Positions 21,567 through 36,114 are shown, counted from the stretch's first letter. The stretch: 64,000 bases of DNA from Spisula solida (GCA_947247005.1 OX365946.1:5092453-5156452), one strand, 5' to 3'. The notes: a model not told the origin generated them from the sequence alone. A program made the numbers and translations.

Positions 21567-23686
21567 AGCTTATTTGTTTCATTGCGCATGTGCATTTTTC
21601 GTAAATAGTTGGTCCCCCAGCAAAAAGAGGTAAATATTAACATTGTTTTACGTGTATTTCTTGTTATTTTTATACATGCGAATAAGCCGAATTGAATTTT
21701 TTTGCCACACACTTTTTGCTATGATGTAGTTCTTTAATAACACGCATCAATTTAATTGAAGTGCTACGCTAAATACAAAAAAACTTTGCCTGAAAAAACA
21801 TTTTTGTCAGAATCATGTGGATTCAGCCACGTATTCGTATATAGGTATCGTCGGGTGACCTATTTTGACGCTGACCTAATCAGACGCCATGTTTGTTTTG
21901 ACCTCGCTTTCGATTTTCGGCAATCCCATGACGTCATTTTTCTCGCGGATTAGTTTCGAGACGAATAGCAAATGTCGATCATGTCAAAAGTAGAGTGTTA
22001 AAAATATTCGGCATCCATTTTTTGATCGTTTGTGGCTGCGTGTTCAAAAAAAGTTATTTTTTCTTAGATCCAATTAAACTCTGTTCAAAAGTAGCTTAAT
22101 TTGATAGAAAAACTTAACAAAAGGGAAAATTTCTACAACCGACTTCGCCGCACCGCCATTTTTGGCAAGTCACGTGATTGGCATGTGACCAGATCGATCA
22201 ATTTGTCAGAATTTCCACTTTCTGGTAGAGTGTATGTGTTATGTTACTTAATACGTTAATTAACGCAAGTTATTTGTAATTGAAATTTAATTGGCTATTA
22301 GTGATGGCTTGTAGTTGATTGTAAAATCAATGAATTGAAAAAATATCATTGCTTATTTATTTCATGTTATTCAAACATTCAATTCCCGTACCGCTCTGAC
22401 ATTGGCATCATTGCATCATAAAGGTCAGACAGGCAGATGATTTCACCTCACCCACTGCATGGGATTTTCTTCCAGCAAAGGCATATACAGAATAATAATT
22501 ATCTATAAACTCAGATGCCAAAATAAATCGGCTTAATCCTTTATTGACTTGTTGATTCATTTAATTATGCAGCAAAGCTGGTGCTTTTAAGCACGCACAC
22601 GCTTTATACACATTGTACATGTTACTAAACAGTGATTATAATATCTAAACCCAGCAGCCAATGAAAGGCGTCATTTTAGGTACCCGTCAACAATAATGGC
22701 CGCCCCCACGTAGGTTATGGATAAAATGAGTTTTGAGTAAATTTAAGAATTAGAAACTGACAAAAAGTAGCCTATAAAAGAATAAATATCCTGAAGAAAT
22801 AAGTTAACAATTAAATTCACTTGCAGAAACATTTGTTTAAAGGAAATGTGCCTCAGATCTCTTAAGGGCGTCGAAACTGGTCACTAGGGGATAGCTACGC
22901 GACATGCCATAGGGCATAACGGGCAATAAAAAAACTTGCAGACAGTTTATCTGTCTAAACTAACATTGAAAAAGTAAAATCACATTTATGACAGTTCCCA
23001 GCTATCGCCGCCCTTCACTGGTTTTGGGGTTGTGGTTTGAATTGACCGGACCGAATTGACTGGTGCATATATGCCATAATATGGATGGATAGAAAAATGT
23101 AATTTTTATTGACCATCAGTAAATTTATTCCAGACTCCGGACCTCTGGTCACAGACCTCTTGGTAAACAGAGGTCAAATCTTATTTGGACGGGGGAGTGT
23201 TTGCTCCAACTAGGCTGACTGCATAGGCTAGAGATTATCTGATTATTCTATCCTGTTACCCTAAAAAATGAAGCAATCAGTTAATTCATTATAAGTCAAC
23301 TAGAAATAAGACTGGCATATCACTTCAGGCCTACCTGTACAAATGTTCGCCTCCAACCATCCATCATACTTGTCATCACGTATATCAGTTATAAATCCAC
23401 CTTTCAATGATTTGAAATAAACAATAAAGTTTCACACTGTTGACATCAGCGCCATTCTCGTGCAGACTCGGGAGATTTGGTTAGATAATCTGATGAGTAC
23501 ATCGCTGGAACATATTCCTCCATTCTTGACCGAACTATTATTAAGGATAAATAGGCCTACCGAACTCGCTAAATTACTAAATTACGACATTTCGATTTGT
23601 TTTAACATCAACATATAACTCTCTGCCACTCAATTCTGATTATAAATGGGAGACGATAAAACGATTCACATATACATTAACTATAA
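21567..23686. other. Unassigned DNA
   Basis: Short frames only (for example 21,756-21,953), none with a recognised motif. No inverted-repeat elements were delimited. Confidence 0.3.
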
Positions 23687-23780
23687 TTCACGCTTCTACA
23701 CGCTATTTCACGCTTCTACACGCAAATTCACGCTTCTACACGCAAATTCACGCTTCTACACGCAAATTCACGCTTTCACG
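23687..23780. repeat. 20-bp tandem repeat
   Basis: The unit TTCACGCTTCTACACGCAAA starts at 23,687, 23,707, 23,727 and 23,747, with a partial fifth unit at 23,767. The period is exactly 20 bases and the units are almost identical. Related 'ttcacg' words continue to about 23,870. It has no spacers and so is not a CRISPR array. Confidence 0.85.
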
Positions 23781-26700
23781 GATACACATTCCAGTGTATC
23801 GAAAATGCGCCAATTTGATTGGTCAAAACGCTTTCACGGTTCACGTTTACCGGTTCTCGCTTCACGCTTAAAAAGCGTTTAGCGTTAGTGAATTTACACG
23901 ATAACGCGGAACCTTCTCGCTGACGGTACTGTAGTATGCATATAAATATATCATTTATGAAATAATTTACACGCGCTGTCTTCCGATTTGACATTGCTTA
24001 ACAGGCCTTGTCGTTCATAACAAGGTGATGGAAAGATCTCCCTTTGTTCCGATACACAAAACTTGCAACACGTGGGCTTATTGCGATTTTCGATCCATAT
24101 TGTGTTGTTATCACGTGATGCACTTGTTAACACTCGCGTAATAACTGCTCCCTGTGCGAATCACACAATTCATCACTACTCGAATTTCCATTCAGTGAGA
24201 AACTTGAGTCTGCACCGTATATAAGCGTTGCACGTGTTTGTCATGTGATAAAATGCCATGGCGATTTAGAACAGTACGATCTTTCAGATTTGTGCCTATA
24301 ATACGATTGATGGATTCCGCTCCCGTTTCTGAAACTTGAATCTTTTTTATATTGTTTAGAACCATCGTTCAAGACCATCGTTTTATGTAGTACCGCTAAG
24401 GTGGCATGTACTTCTTTTACAATTTTTACAATACAATATGTTTTTATTCTGTTTCGTTTAAATATTTTATAAAATAATCGATATTCTATTAATGCGTCTA
24501 ATCGCAAAAAAGCAGTTAACAACTTTGATTGATGATATATTGATTAAAAAGATTAGTGGTGAAAGAATTTGAAATAGAAGTCATGGAAACAAATATATTT
24601 TGACAATCTATGGACTACATGTAACAGTGACATATATACATTAGGGCATTTTACGGGTACACAATGTATCTATTGATCACTTCTCGTAAACATATAGTTT
24701 ATGCTATGATTAACACAAGAACGTCATTTGATCGTTTAATTTTATGTCATACATAACGATAACTGATTCTGGTAACTTGAATAAATATTATTATGATGTA
24801 AATTACCGCGTGCCAGGTGCAGCCTGCATTATTTCAAGTTACCGAAATCATTTATCGCTATCTATGACATAAAATACCAATTTCTGGCGTTTCAAAGATG
24901 TGCCACAAAAATAGGAAAATATGCAAGACAAGAACATTCACTTAACAATCAGACTGCAAGACATCAATATCTTAGAACAACATACTCATCAAGGTTTGAA
25001 TACAATTAAGATGTTTTATCTATTGTTTTGATGACGTTTACCATCAATTATCCCTATTTTATTTACTAATTCACAGAAGCATTTGGCAAATGTTGGAATA
25101 GAACTGTTCCATAGGAAACACAGGTATTCAGAGAGTATTCATACAGGTAATGGATAGTCTCTACTGCAGTCGTTGTAAAATTCCATCGTTGTTATATTTG
25201 GTTTACCACTAATCACAATATTTATGTTATTATTTTACAACATGTAAGTGAACGTATATCTGTTTATCTATCGTGATGTTGAGAATTATTTTGATATACA
25301 AATGTACTAAAACACTAGAAAAAGAACCCCCTTTTGTCATATAACTACTTCAGGTAACAACAGGTAACATGGTGTTTGTCTTATATACAATGCCTTAAGC
25401 ATTTAAAACACATTTAACAACATTTTAAATAATGAACATATTATGTTATTACCTAATATACATGTAAAGTAATGACCGCTCTGAATGTCCAACAACAATG
25501 GCGATCATTCTCCAATATATATGATGAGCAGCCTTTGTGCGCAACATATAAAGAACGCAACAACCACAGTCACTGAAATATGAAATCAGATCAAATTCAA
25601 ATAAAAGTACTGATATTATAAAATAGATAACTACACTGTACGTATATAAAGCTGGAGTTTGGGGCAAACACAGAACTATGATTATAAATTTGTACAAAAA
25701 TTGTTAAATACATATTTATACACAACCAATCGCAGGTCATCATGATTGGTAAAACTAGTTATCTGTCCTTGAATATGCAAATTTGAAGAAATATGTCGTC
25801 TTAAATGTATATAACACATCAACAATCAAGTAATTATACTTAGTATGATTGTTTTTGTATTTTTCCGTATCATGATCTGTGTCCACTTACAAAGAATTGA
25901 CACTTTCTATTATAGGTTTTGCCCATACGTCCATACAGGAAACATACACCATTCGCTTTTTAAGGTTCATGTTAAATCTGTTTTGGCCAATGTAACACAC
26001 AGTATTACAAAACATTTTGTTCATGAAGATGAATCAGCTACATATTTTACAGATATAATGGTTGATTGATTGATACGGTAGTGTTAATATTTTTCAGATT
26101 GGTTTTTAGGTCCATCAAAACAGACACTGTGTGTTGTGACGATTAATTTTTGTTATCTTCAAAGTCATCTTCAAAGGTAATTTGACACATTGCTATCTTC
26201 TATCCCGAATGCCCACTGAATATTCCGCCATCATTCACTTTCTAAATGCTGTTGCGTATATTAACCATGTTTTTATGCGACCAAGGTTGTGACAAATAGA
26301 CATTGTATGCAAAGATATTTATGAGCAGACAACAGTACGCTCATTTACTGAATTCATTTGTTGAGAACATGTTTACAAGAGATTGATGCTTGACAGTGAT
26401 GTTTAAAACGATAAATCAACTTCCTGTAACCAGACAAACATGATGTTCAAATGATGTACAAATCATGCTATGGATGTTTTAAAGTGTTTTCGCATTTGTC
26501 TCGTTTGATAAACATGTCTACCATGTGGGACACTACCCAAAAGGTCTTCCTGTCTGTATGTTACATTTGTAGTGACAGAAAAATAGGTTCTTAAATCATG
26601 TTTACACGCATTATTTTATAAACCAAACAACAGTTATCATTATGTCATACATGTGTAGCTAATTACAGCTAGTGTAAAAATGGAATTAAGACATATCACA

Positions 26701-27420
26701 TCTTTTCTTAACCCCATAACATCAACTTAATAGACAAGCATCTAAGTCATACTTTATATGCACGTATTTTGTATTGTATCGAACTATTTACCGTATGTAT
26801 ATCATGTACTATTCGTGTTAAGAAAAATGTTGTTCTATGTAATGTTGTTATGGACAGATGATCTACATTATTATACAGTGTGCTTTGTTATTGTCCTACT
26901 TTTGTTAAGTAAGCGATTGTTAAAATTATCAAATAATCAATATTTAAAAACCTAAAAGGTTTTTAACGTGGGTCAACACTACTTTGTAATGTACATTTTT
27001 GTATGTAACTATTGGGTACACATTTTGCAGGTACGTAGTGAGATAGGTAATACATAATATAGTATTGAAAATATGATCCATATTGCCTGTACCTGTTGTG
27101 TTTATAACTGCAACTTCAGCCTGTTACAGGTTACAAATGGGCATTTAGATTTATGATGTTATTATCAATTATATGACATGTTGAATAAATCATCTTTATT
27201 CGTCACATTAATCATCTACGCCATTACATAAACATAAATCATCTATGTCATTTCATTGACTATCTGTTGATTCGATTTATTGTCTTGTTCCTGAAGCCCT
27301 CAGTAATGATGTTGATATCTTAATTAAATCTTGACTGATATAATCAGACAAAATTGACTTTAAAAACACCAGAGACGTTTAAATCGATTGTACAATACAA
27401 CTTTTCCTGGAGGAGGACCA
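23781..27420. other. Unassigned single-copy-looking DNA
   Basis: No exon, RNA gene or mobile element could be supported in this 3.6 kb. Open frames (for example 24,241-24,522 and 25,449-25,697, both on the minus strand) are short and motif-free. Confidence 0.3.
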
Positions 27421-27477
27421 TCCTTCTGCACCAGCCCACTTTCGAGTAAGTTCAAATAAGACCACGCTACGCCCCTG
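27421..27477. mobile_element. Orphan hAT-like end GCTACGCCCCTG
   Basis: The terminal 12-mer at 27,466-27,477 is the exact reverse complement of that at 17,268. It lies at the right border of a broken element. The left border was not found. Confidence 0.4.
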
Positions 27478-28699
27478 TTCGGCATATGTCATCAACTAGT
27501 TATAAATTCCGATTTAGTCAATTTACATTCCCATCTTTCTGTCAGATTATTGCAAACTATTATCATTACATTTCATGAAGATATTTGGATGTTGGAATGT
27601 GAATTAAAAACTGTTTTATCGTTTTATCAAGGCGAGTCACGTTTTCAATAACGTCAAATAGGTAATTCATGCGTCCGGGGCTTGGAACTACACAACATAC
27701 ACACACAAATTGCTTCTGAGAGCGAAAGGTCTTGTGTGTAGGTGGCAAATGCAAATTTATAAAGAGCAGCATGATCTAGAAAACGATACTTGTATGGGCT
27801 GATGGGCAAACATAGGGACGTTACACGCAACGTCCGCCGAAATGTGCGAAGAGTTTTTATGTTAACATAGTGTTACAGCCATTATAGCTAGCCCTAATCC
27901 TTAACTTAGACTTTGTAAGATAATGTGATTGATATTTTAATGTGTAACATAATTTCATTTCGGGCGAACCATTTGAGAAACAGCCAAACGTCAATAACGT
28001 CGCTGACGTCAGAATAAAACAAGCGATGGGTGATAGTCGCAGTACTTAAGTTGATATCTATGTTGGAAACTGTGATTAACTATACTTTATATATACTGTA
28101 GTGATCAGTGAATAGGTAGCACCGCCCTCCGTGCTTATCAGTGAATAGCGTTTGGCTATGAGTATCTGTGTATATTGTATGCATGTATTTTTATCAGTTG
28201 AGTTATTGTGTTTGTATGAGTGTGTACGAATAAAGTATAATAACTATCACCGTATTCGGTGTTGTGCCAATGACAAGGACTATCATATACGATGATCGAT
28301 GTTTCACATGTACTGCCAACAGCACCTAGAGACTGTATAGATTCTCGATAACAGCCATTCAGGAAACCAATTATTTTTACAACAACATTTTCCAACTAAC
28401 TGCAAATATCATGTAGATCCGGATGGGGAAATGTTTTAATAATAAACTAGAACATTCATTGTCGTGATCAGAGTACTGGGGGAAGCACTGCTGTTTGAAT
28501 GGGGGGGGGGAGTATAACTTATTCTTGAATGTTTATGGTTTTCTTCCCCTCAATTACTTCTTAAAATTGTCGCTGACCTTGTTTGTCAGTAAAGGGCAAG
28601 CCTAACCCACATGCTCCACTCGATCAAGGTGTGAATTGGTAACTGTGAGGGATATGTCTAAACATGTTCGATAGTCCTGCGCCGCAGACCGATGATGGC
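27478..28699. other. Unassigned DNA
   Basis: Includes a 10-base G run at 28,501-28,510 and a short direct repeat 'tcagtgaatag' near 28,106 and 28,138. No gene recognised. Confidence 0.3.
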
Positions 28700-28790
28700 T
28701 TGCACACACCCACTAGGAGAGAAATAGTCTCCCTAGGGCGACTCGAACGCAGGTTTTCATAGGTAGCCCAGTGACCAGGGGAATTTGAAA
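28700..28790 (-). mobile_element. Possible SINE head fragment
   Basis: On the minus strand GCGTTCGAGTCGCC resembles a tRNA B box, and 'tggtcactgggctacc' upstream could be a worn A box. No body or tail can be delimited, so this is tentative. Confidence 0.3.
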
Positions 28791-31180
28791 TGTCCAAGGG
28801 TGGCTGAACGGCTGAACTGCTGAAAGCAGACTCAAAAATTGGTAACTTAACTTTTTTTTATAAATCGGTGTAACATCGAACCACCGTAACTGCCACGCAG
28901 GGTCTTTGTGGAAGAGTAATATGAATGTTTCTATACTTCGCATTAACGATTCGCACGCTAAGATTGTTCTAGTCGTTTATAAAATGCGCTGCGAAAAAGG
29001 AAAACTGACGGATAGGTTTCTCAACTTTTGACTTTTTCAATTTGTACGGATGTTGTCTCGAGTCACGTGGGGTTTAGGATATTGTTAAATATTTCTTATA
29101 ATCATAGTCCATTTTGTGATGAATCAGTTAATACACCATGATACAATGTAGATGATATGATAGTTTATTTCGAAAATAAGGCAATATGCCCATGATTTCA
29201 CATATAATAAGTACATGCATTGACCAGGTCTTCCTAGATACCCAAGGGTGTGTAAATTTAAGGCTGGTAATCGAATTTGGACTGTTTCAATGTCATGATC
29301 TACTTCAGTAACGTTATTAGTTGTCGCATTAATGTTACCAAAAAGATAGTAAACATTGGACAGGGAAGGCAGCAATTAACAGAAATGGGAACACACGAAA
29401 AATACAAAACACGACACATAAAGTAACGTGCTATTTTGTAAGAAGTGAAGCGATCTGATACTGGTAGTCAAAGTAACCAAGAGACGCAAACATGTACATG
29501 CACAATGATAATAATCATTTTGTTATTTTCTATATTATTTTTTAACTAGTGTCATCTATAGGTCTTTCGCCTGTATACAGACAGTGACACATGTTAATGG
29601 GGGATTAAACGTTTCACAGTCTCCCAAACCTCAAACTTGCTCCACATACAACCTTATGGAAAAAAATCTCATTATATAAAACATCCTTGTAGATGAAACA
29701 GAGGCCGACCAAAATATACTTGACATTTGTCGCTGTCCGTACCAAGGCGGAAGCCCTTTGGTCAACCTTCCTCTATGTATGTATTGTCCACTTTATAGTA
29801 AAAATACAAAAATATGTCGCCTTTGTGCCTTTTTGTTGAACTTTGTTAATTTTGTATGTGTCATTCTGCAATTTCGTTGTCCAGCACAAGGCTGTTTCGT
29901 ATCTTTCAAAATTGCATGTACACTATATCTGTGTTGTAGATTGTCCTTGTGGTGTGTGGTGTCCGGTTGTTGTTTTCTCGTCACATGGCTCTCGTTCCGT
30001 TTTGGTTTGACTGGCTTAGGCGGCAGACTATCGGGACGGGTTTCTTGCTCGGCTGGTAAAGTTTAGTTCTGTCTTCCCTGTGTGACTTAATTGTATCTTT
30101 GTAAGCATTCAAAGAAATACATAAGCAATCATTTTATAAACTGAATAACAGGTTAGGTTAGCGACGTTGAAATACTGGCAAATGTAACAACATTTACTAA
30201 ATATTTAATCTAATGTAATATTAGTTCTACAAACATTTTTACTAAGCACTCCTTTCGCTAATGCCCTAACATTCAGAAATCATGCTATTAGTGAAGTATA
30301 GATCGGTTTAGATATCTACAGTTTCAGCAATGTGTCACCGGGATGTTCACTCCGTGCTTCAGGATGAAGACATAAATTTGATGATCTAAACCTCTAATAT
30401 CAGAACTTAAGAATTGCCTTCTTGTAGTTTGTATAATTGCGTACAAGTATATTATTGCGTACCATAAATAGCTGGCCATGTTGGCCATTTTATGTTGTCA
30501 TATTACTTTGAAGTTACATCATATGGTATCCGGAAAAAGTGAAACCTAAATATCGGTTTCACCAACACATTCATGATCGTGTCCGCTTCAGTTAAATCTT
30601 ATGCTTGAGATAGACCTTAGATGCATTAGCTGCTCTTATATTGGTAAATCGTAATTTTAATTTAATTTTTCTCACACCCTGTGGTAAAACAGTCATCAGT
30701 TCTTTAAATTCTCGTTCAGTTTCATTGATGAGTACTACATTTAAATCGTTTGCGTAAAATAAATGAAAGATGTTAATTTTATTTACTTGCACTCTATAAA
30801 ATAACTATTTTAGCATCATTTAATTCAGACAAAAATTCGAAGCTTTTATATTTATTGATACAAACATATGATTTTGTGCGTGGGTGATTGTTCACACATG
30901 TAGGATCTATCGTGCGCTTTGGTTAATGTTATCTTTTTGCCGATGCGAACTTTTATTATAACCGTTAAATGGAGTTTGATATTTAATATAAAAACATTCA
31001 TTACGCCTTTCATATCTAATTTGTTGAATTCGGCAAATGTTCACACGATTCAAATTATATTATGTATATACTTTAATATAAACAATGGCAATATTCGTGG
31101 TTACAACCAAATACATGAATCAAACACATGTTTATTATATACACAGTTACTTAGTCTTTACAAAAATTCATCATAGACTT
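28791..31180. other. Unassigned DNA
   Basis: A 102-codon frame at 29,758-30,066 is cysteine-rich, but this arises from a TG-rich stretch ('gttgt', 'tgtgt'). It has no zinc-finger spacing and no signal for a real gene. Nothing else recognised. Confidence 0.3.
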
Positions 31181-31258
31181 CGGATATTTCGAGCATCAGG
31201 GTTAATTCGAGCATTTGGCTTGTCCCGATGGGTCCTCGAGATAACGAGGTTTTACGGT
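31181..31258 (-). mobile_element. Orphan pogo/Tigger-like terminal repeat
   Basis: Read on the minus strand, 'cgtaaaacctcgttatctcg' followed by 'aggacccatcgggac' resembles the start of pogo/Tigger-type DNA transposons (CAGTAAAACCTCGTTAT-like). The opposite end was not found. Confidence 0.4.
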
Positions 31259-31696
31259 ATATCAGAATAAGCCCTTCTCCCAGGCGAGTTTGGCATATGA
31301 TAGCTTTAATATATTGTTTAAAGAAGCGGTTATCAAGCTCATTCAAAAAGAACATTTTTCAATTAAATTCGTTTACTGAAAACGAGTTTTTTTGAATGAC
31401 TAGATTATATATTTGATCGTAAATATTTCTTTTCACTGAATGTACGGCATTATTATCCACGTTATTCGCCGTTTCATCAGAATTATGTTTGTGTTTGGTA
31501 AATAAGGTTCTACTAATATAAAATATCTATCAATCTCAACACCTTATTATTGATGGTATCCACCAGCATGAGGGTTTGAGCGAAGAGAAATCTGCTTCCC
31601 ATTTTATTGCAGAACACTAAGCAAGGAACATAATAACATCATTGTTTTCTAGTATGGACATAGTATGTTGTTTTCAGTATAACTCGACAACAGAGA
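31259..31696. other. Unassigned DNA left of the large duplication
   Basis: No gene or repeat was recognised. Homology with copy B is lost in this stretch. Confidence 0.3.
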
Positions 31697-32320
31697 CAGT
31701 ATTTTGTTTCCATGCTATAAGTAAACAACAAACAACTACAATGTTCACTATTAATGAACCAAATGCGCAGGTTTTGGTTTAAATTATTTCTATTTATGTA
31801 CATTGTAGTACTTTTTGGACCTATAGGAGCTGAATTTCATTTTCTCTTATTTCTCATGTCTAGCTGACCAAACGGTAAATATATTTTATGATTCGCACAT
31901 TCAGATAAATCGAATGATACCCATTAATTGAATACCCCGAGTGTATAATTTCACAAAAACCTCCACCCATTCTGATTATTGTTGCCATTTGCATTCAGCC
32001 ACCATAATAAATATGTTCATTAAATAAAATGTATGTGCTTTGGTAACATCAGGGCTACACGTGGTGTAGATCGTTCTCTCCAGATTATTATTTATGTTAT
32101 CGTAAGTTGACATATAAATATTTCAAAACGAAGTACAATAGTTATCCAGTAAGTAATTGCTGGGTGTCTGACGCAAGATTTTATAGAAAAACTCTTATCG
32201 TGACTGTGTTATTATAAATTAACGATTTAATCTTTATCTAAAACAACGCTTACCTTTGGTCTCGTGGAGTGCAGATTTTATAAACTCTGGATATCGTCTA
32301 AAATGAGGGACAGTTCCTCT

Positions 32321-32705
32321 CAAATCCAAACAGCGTCTCCTGGGATTCATAGATATTTCACTATAGAGATTTCATACTCTTAAACCCTTATGCAGGTCAT
32401 CTTCTTTGACACCCTCTTCCACCTAACAGCCCATAAAGGGTACACCTTTTTAACATCGAGTTACTAGTAGCATAAATGCTGAATGTTTGGCGAGTTTTTA
32501 GTTTTTCAAAAATTCAAACGCTTCTCAACCGCGATTCATAGAATTCATAGCATTTTTACTGTAGAGTTTTAACATTCTTGTACCCATATGCGAGTCATCT
32601 TCTTTGACGCCCTCTTTCGACCTAACAGTCCATAACGGGGACATCCTTGTACGCGTGTAGTTCGTTACTAGTAGTATAAAGTTTGAACGTTTGGCGAGTT
32701 TTTAG
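32321..32705. repeat. Local tandem duplication inside copy A
   Basis: Two ~190-bp units (about 32,321-32,510 and 32,511-32,705) share 'gattcatag', 'gtcatcttctttgac', 'ccctctt', 'gttactagtag' and 'tttggcgagtttttag'. Copy B has only one such unit (about 52,963-53,146), so this doubling followed the large duplication or was lost from B. Confidence 0.7.
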
Positions 32706-35244
32706 ATCTTCAGTTTGACATTGAGTGACATATTACAGTAAATCAAGATGGCAAGTTTGACGAACCTAACATTTGAAAATAACTTGGCAGAGTTGTATTC
32801 GTGACCGAACTTATGTCATTGGTTTAAACTAATCAACAAGTAATAACATCCACAAGGCATGTGTGGCATTTAATTAACACATTTGTCAAAACATATTAAA
32901 AGCAATTTAATTTTACATCGAAAACAATTATTTTTTATGCGAATAAAACACATAAAGTTGCTATCCGTACATCAAGTATTTCCTTGATTTGATCAAACGC
33001 CTTTATCGCTTGTTTAATTTAACGATGCAATTTCGTTCTATGTTGCTGACATGTTGATATGTGGTTATATAGATAACAACTTCAAAACTCTTCAAAACGA
33101 ATCAACTGGAGGTAATAAAATAGTTCGTGATGTTATAAGATTCTGCTAGTTTGAAATAATATATTAATCTCAGAGAAATATAAATAAAACATGGCAGATT
33201 ACAAAATTTATCAACACCAATGGTTGTCTAGTAAAGCTCCCTTGTGTCAATAGCCAGACAATCAACCTTTCCGTTACTGCTCTATTCTACTCGATATATT
33301 CTATTATGATTCTAGTATCTCCAATCGCATGCTTAGAATGAGAAGGACACGTGCAAATTTGCAATCTGCATTACAAGGCGCTACTTAATGGTCATTTTTT
33401 ATGATATTCGGAATTGGTCAAGTTGACCAAACTGAAGTTGAAAAAGTTTGTTTTTCCATAAGTAAGGAGGAGTATTTGGACAGTGTTTTCTTGTTTTCTC
33501 AAAATATAGATTTGTACTTATGACATTCTTATTCTACGACAACGATATAATAAGGTAGCATTTAACGTGTGTATTTGTCGAATAGTCGTAACTGGATAAG
33601 TATAGTGCAGTGAAGGATTTTGCTACTTTGTATATTTACACATTAACACATTAAAACTCGGTTATGTTTAATCAATTGATATGAGCAAAGTGTACAACTA
33701 TTAAAAAAAACATAGGACCACGTTTAATGAAATCTTCTCATTACATTGGCAAGGCATATTGATACCAACTAGATTGTAGGAGAGGTTATGATCTATCGTG
33801 ATATTTGCTACCGCCATAACCTCTACACGTTGTTACATTGGGCATGGGAAAAAGCAAAATCGTAGTGGTTGATAACGAATTCCATAGCAACTGGTTAGAT
33901 CAAATTTACATGATAGGGTACTTTTAAACAAACAGTGCTATAACAAACAATGAAAAATAATTAAATTTTGAACTGCCATCAGTGTGGCGTGTGATCAGAT
34001 GACAATCAAAGATGGTAGATACGTTAGATAAGGCGACAGGAGAAAATTAGAATCCTCATATCATACTGTCACTATTGCTGTATGCCTTTGTAGTGTACAG
34101 ATAAAGGTGAACTGGCTTATATTATACAAATGAATGCAAACATAATGTCTGTATGTATCTAACATGCAGTTACTTACAATTTTGAAACATTAACCAGCTG
34201 ATGAATGATCATGGTATCTAATGGGTAACACTGTCTGCAATCACATTGTACACGCTCGGGAAATCTTCATTATAATACACCTTTGATCATGACAAACCAT
34301 TGTTCTTCTGGTTAGTATATTGTTTTGGAGTTGGGAACCATTCGCCCCATACTACATGTACATAGTCACGCTCTCATAACACTTAATCGGTATATAGGTA
34401 GCTGTATAGCATTCTGTGTTGAGGCATTTGTGTAGCAGGCTGGACATTGCATCACATTCTGATACGGTCGTTTAGAGAACCGTTAAGTCAAGAATAAGGT
34501 GTATCTGCCTAATTACATTGTGTCTGGTACTATTGTTAGGAATGGGGAAGTAAATATGCTCTGAATGTAGGGGTCGCAAAGGAAAGTAATTGCTGACGCT
34601 TCAAATAGAGATGACACTATAATAAAACACTTTACTTGACTTGAGTAATGATTATTTCCTAAACCGTCCGTTACAATACTGGTTGCTGCCATTATGTTGC
34701 GACAAAATTCTCTGGTTAAATTACTTAGTAAATTACATTATAATTCAGCCTGGTGAGATCATTGTCTCACTTATTTATATGTGAGGAACTTAGAACCAGG
34801 CGTTCTGTTTTGAGACAACTGACTGTTATGAAGCACAAAAAGTAGATGTATTGTAACCCACTCAGATTTGAAATTAGTAATGTAGAATCAGAGTTATGTA
34901 TGGAATGTCTACATACAATTCATACAATTTACCTTCTATTAGCGAATGTTAAACGATAATACCAAACTGTGAGATATTTGTTAAAACTCAATTGCATTCA
35001 TTCGAATGTAAACGTTATTGTTGAATTATTTTTTAAAGTTTACGACACTGACTGACCTGAAAAAAATGGAAAAAAGTAAATAATTTAAGATTAGGTAAAA
35101 GTATTAAAGTAGAATACCATTAAAGAATAATGGCATTTCGTTATTATTTAATCTTATCGTTTCAGGAACTTAAAGTAAAATATAAGAATTTGCATTCGTA
35201 TTTGGAAATAAATATGTTCACACTAAATACTCATAGAAAATGGA

Positions 35245-35405
35245 CACTACCTGGTGAAAGTAAAAGAGGTAGAACAAGAACAACAAGGAAGAGAATGGTT
35301 GCACCAGAACTATCGAACATTGAATGTACTGGGGGACGGGCCAAAAACATAACGAAATACCGCGGAAGAAGCAAGCAACACAGTGCGTCATTCATTGCGG
35401 AGTGA
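35245..35405 (+). pseudogene. LINE reverse-transcriptase C-terminal relic (copy A)
   Basis: The frame reads LPGESKRGRTRTTRKRMV and then a segment with ELSN, GGRAKN and YRGRSKQ. This resembles the basic tail of many animal LINE ORF2 proteins (GRPKTTWRR, then ELKE, TWG, AQDRxRW). The tryptophan after TTxRR is replaced here, and the frame stops at 35,403-35,405. Only about 50 codons remain. Copy B keeps the related TTWRRT form. Family assignment (RTE-like or other) is not possible from so short a piece. Confidence 0.5.
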
Positions 35406-36114
35406 GTATATAGGCTTAAACTTTTTTGGGGATGTGGATGGTTCGTTCTATATCTGACCCTTGCATGGATGGCTAGGATTGTCTGTGCGCTACAGTATTT
35501 GTTAAAGCATCATGTTCCATTGGGGATGAACGAGAAAAGTCAGGAAGTAGAGGGCTGTTTCAACTGATTACAATGCTCATCTTGTACTACAGTGTAATGA
35601 TGTTGAAAGATAAGTTATGTCACAATTATGCAAACAGACGTATTATGTAGTAGAATATATAAACATATGTGCTTCTTCAGCTTTCCAAATCTACTGACTG
35701 GAATATACATATCTCAAAAAGCAATCCACTGGAAGTCATTATCAATCGCATGTAGTAGAGCTCTCCGATAATGTATTGTTTGGAAGGTTGGCTAAGGATA
35801 AAACAGTTTATTCAATTGAAAATTCTCTAGTATAACTTGAATGAACGATAATTTGTTGTACCAAGGAATTTGAGAAACTTCATTTAACATTGTTTAATGT
35901 CCTTTTGTAAATATTTCTTAAACATACTATTTAAGTCAGAAAGTTTAAAACAGCATGTACTATGACTTACTTCAACTTATTAATGACTGTTGTAAAGATA
36001 CACATTGATCAAAAACATGCGCGAAAGGTGTACATGTGCGCTTTGTAGTAATGAATAGTGGCATAGTCGTTATTTTATAACGGAAAATTTGTACAAACCA
36101 TTTTTTACAATATA

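Noticed and set aside
23687..23780. CRISPR-like repeat array
   Set aside because: Units are head to tail with no unique spacers, and the DNA is clearly eukaryotic.
29758..30066. Cysteine-rich secreted protein or zinc-finger protein
   Set aside because: Cysteines come from TG-rich DNA; spacing is irregular and there is no convincing signal peptide or regulatory context.
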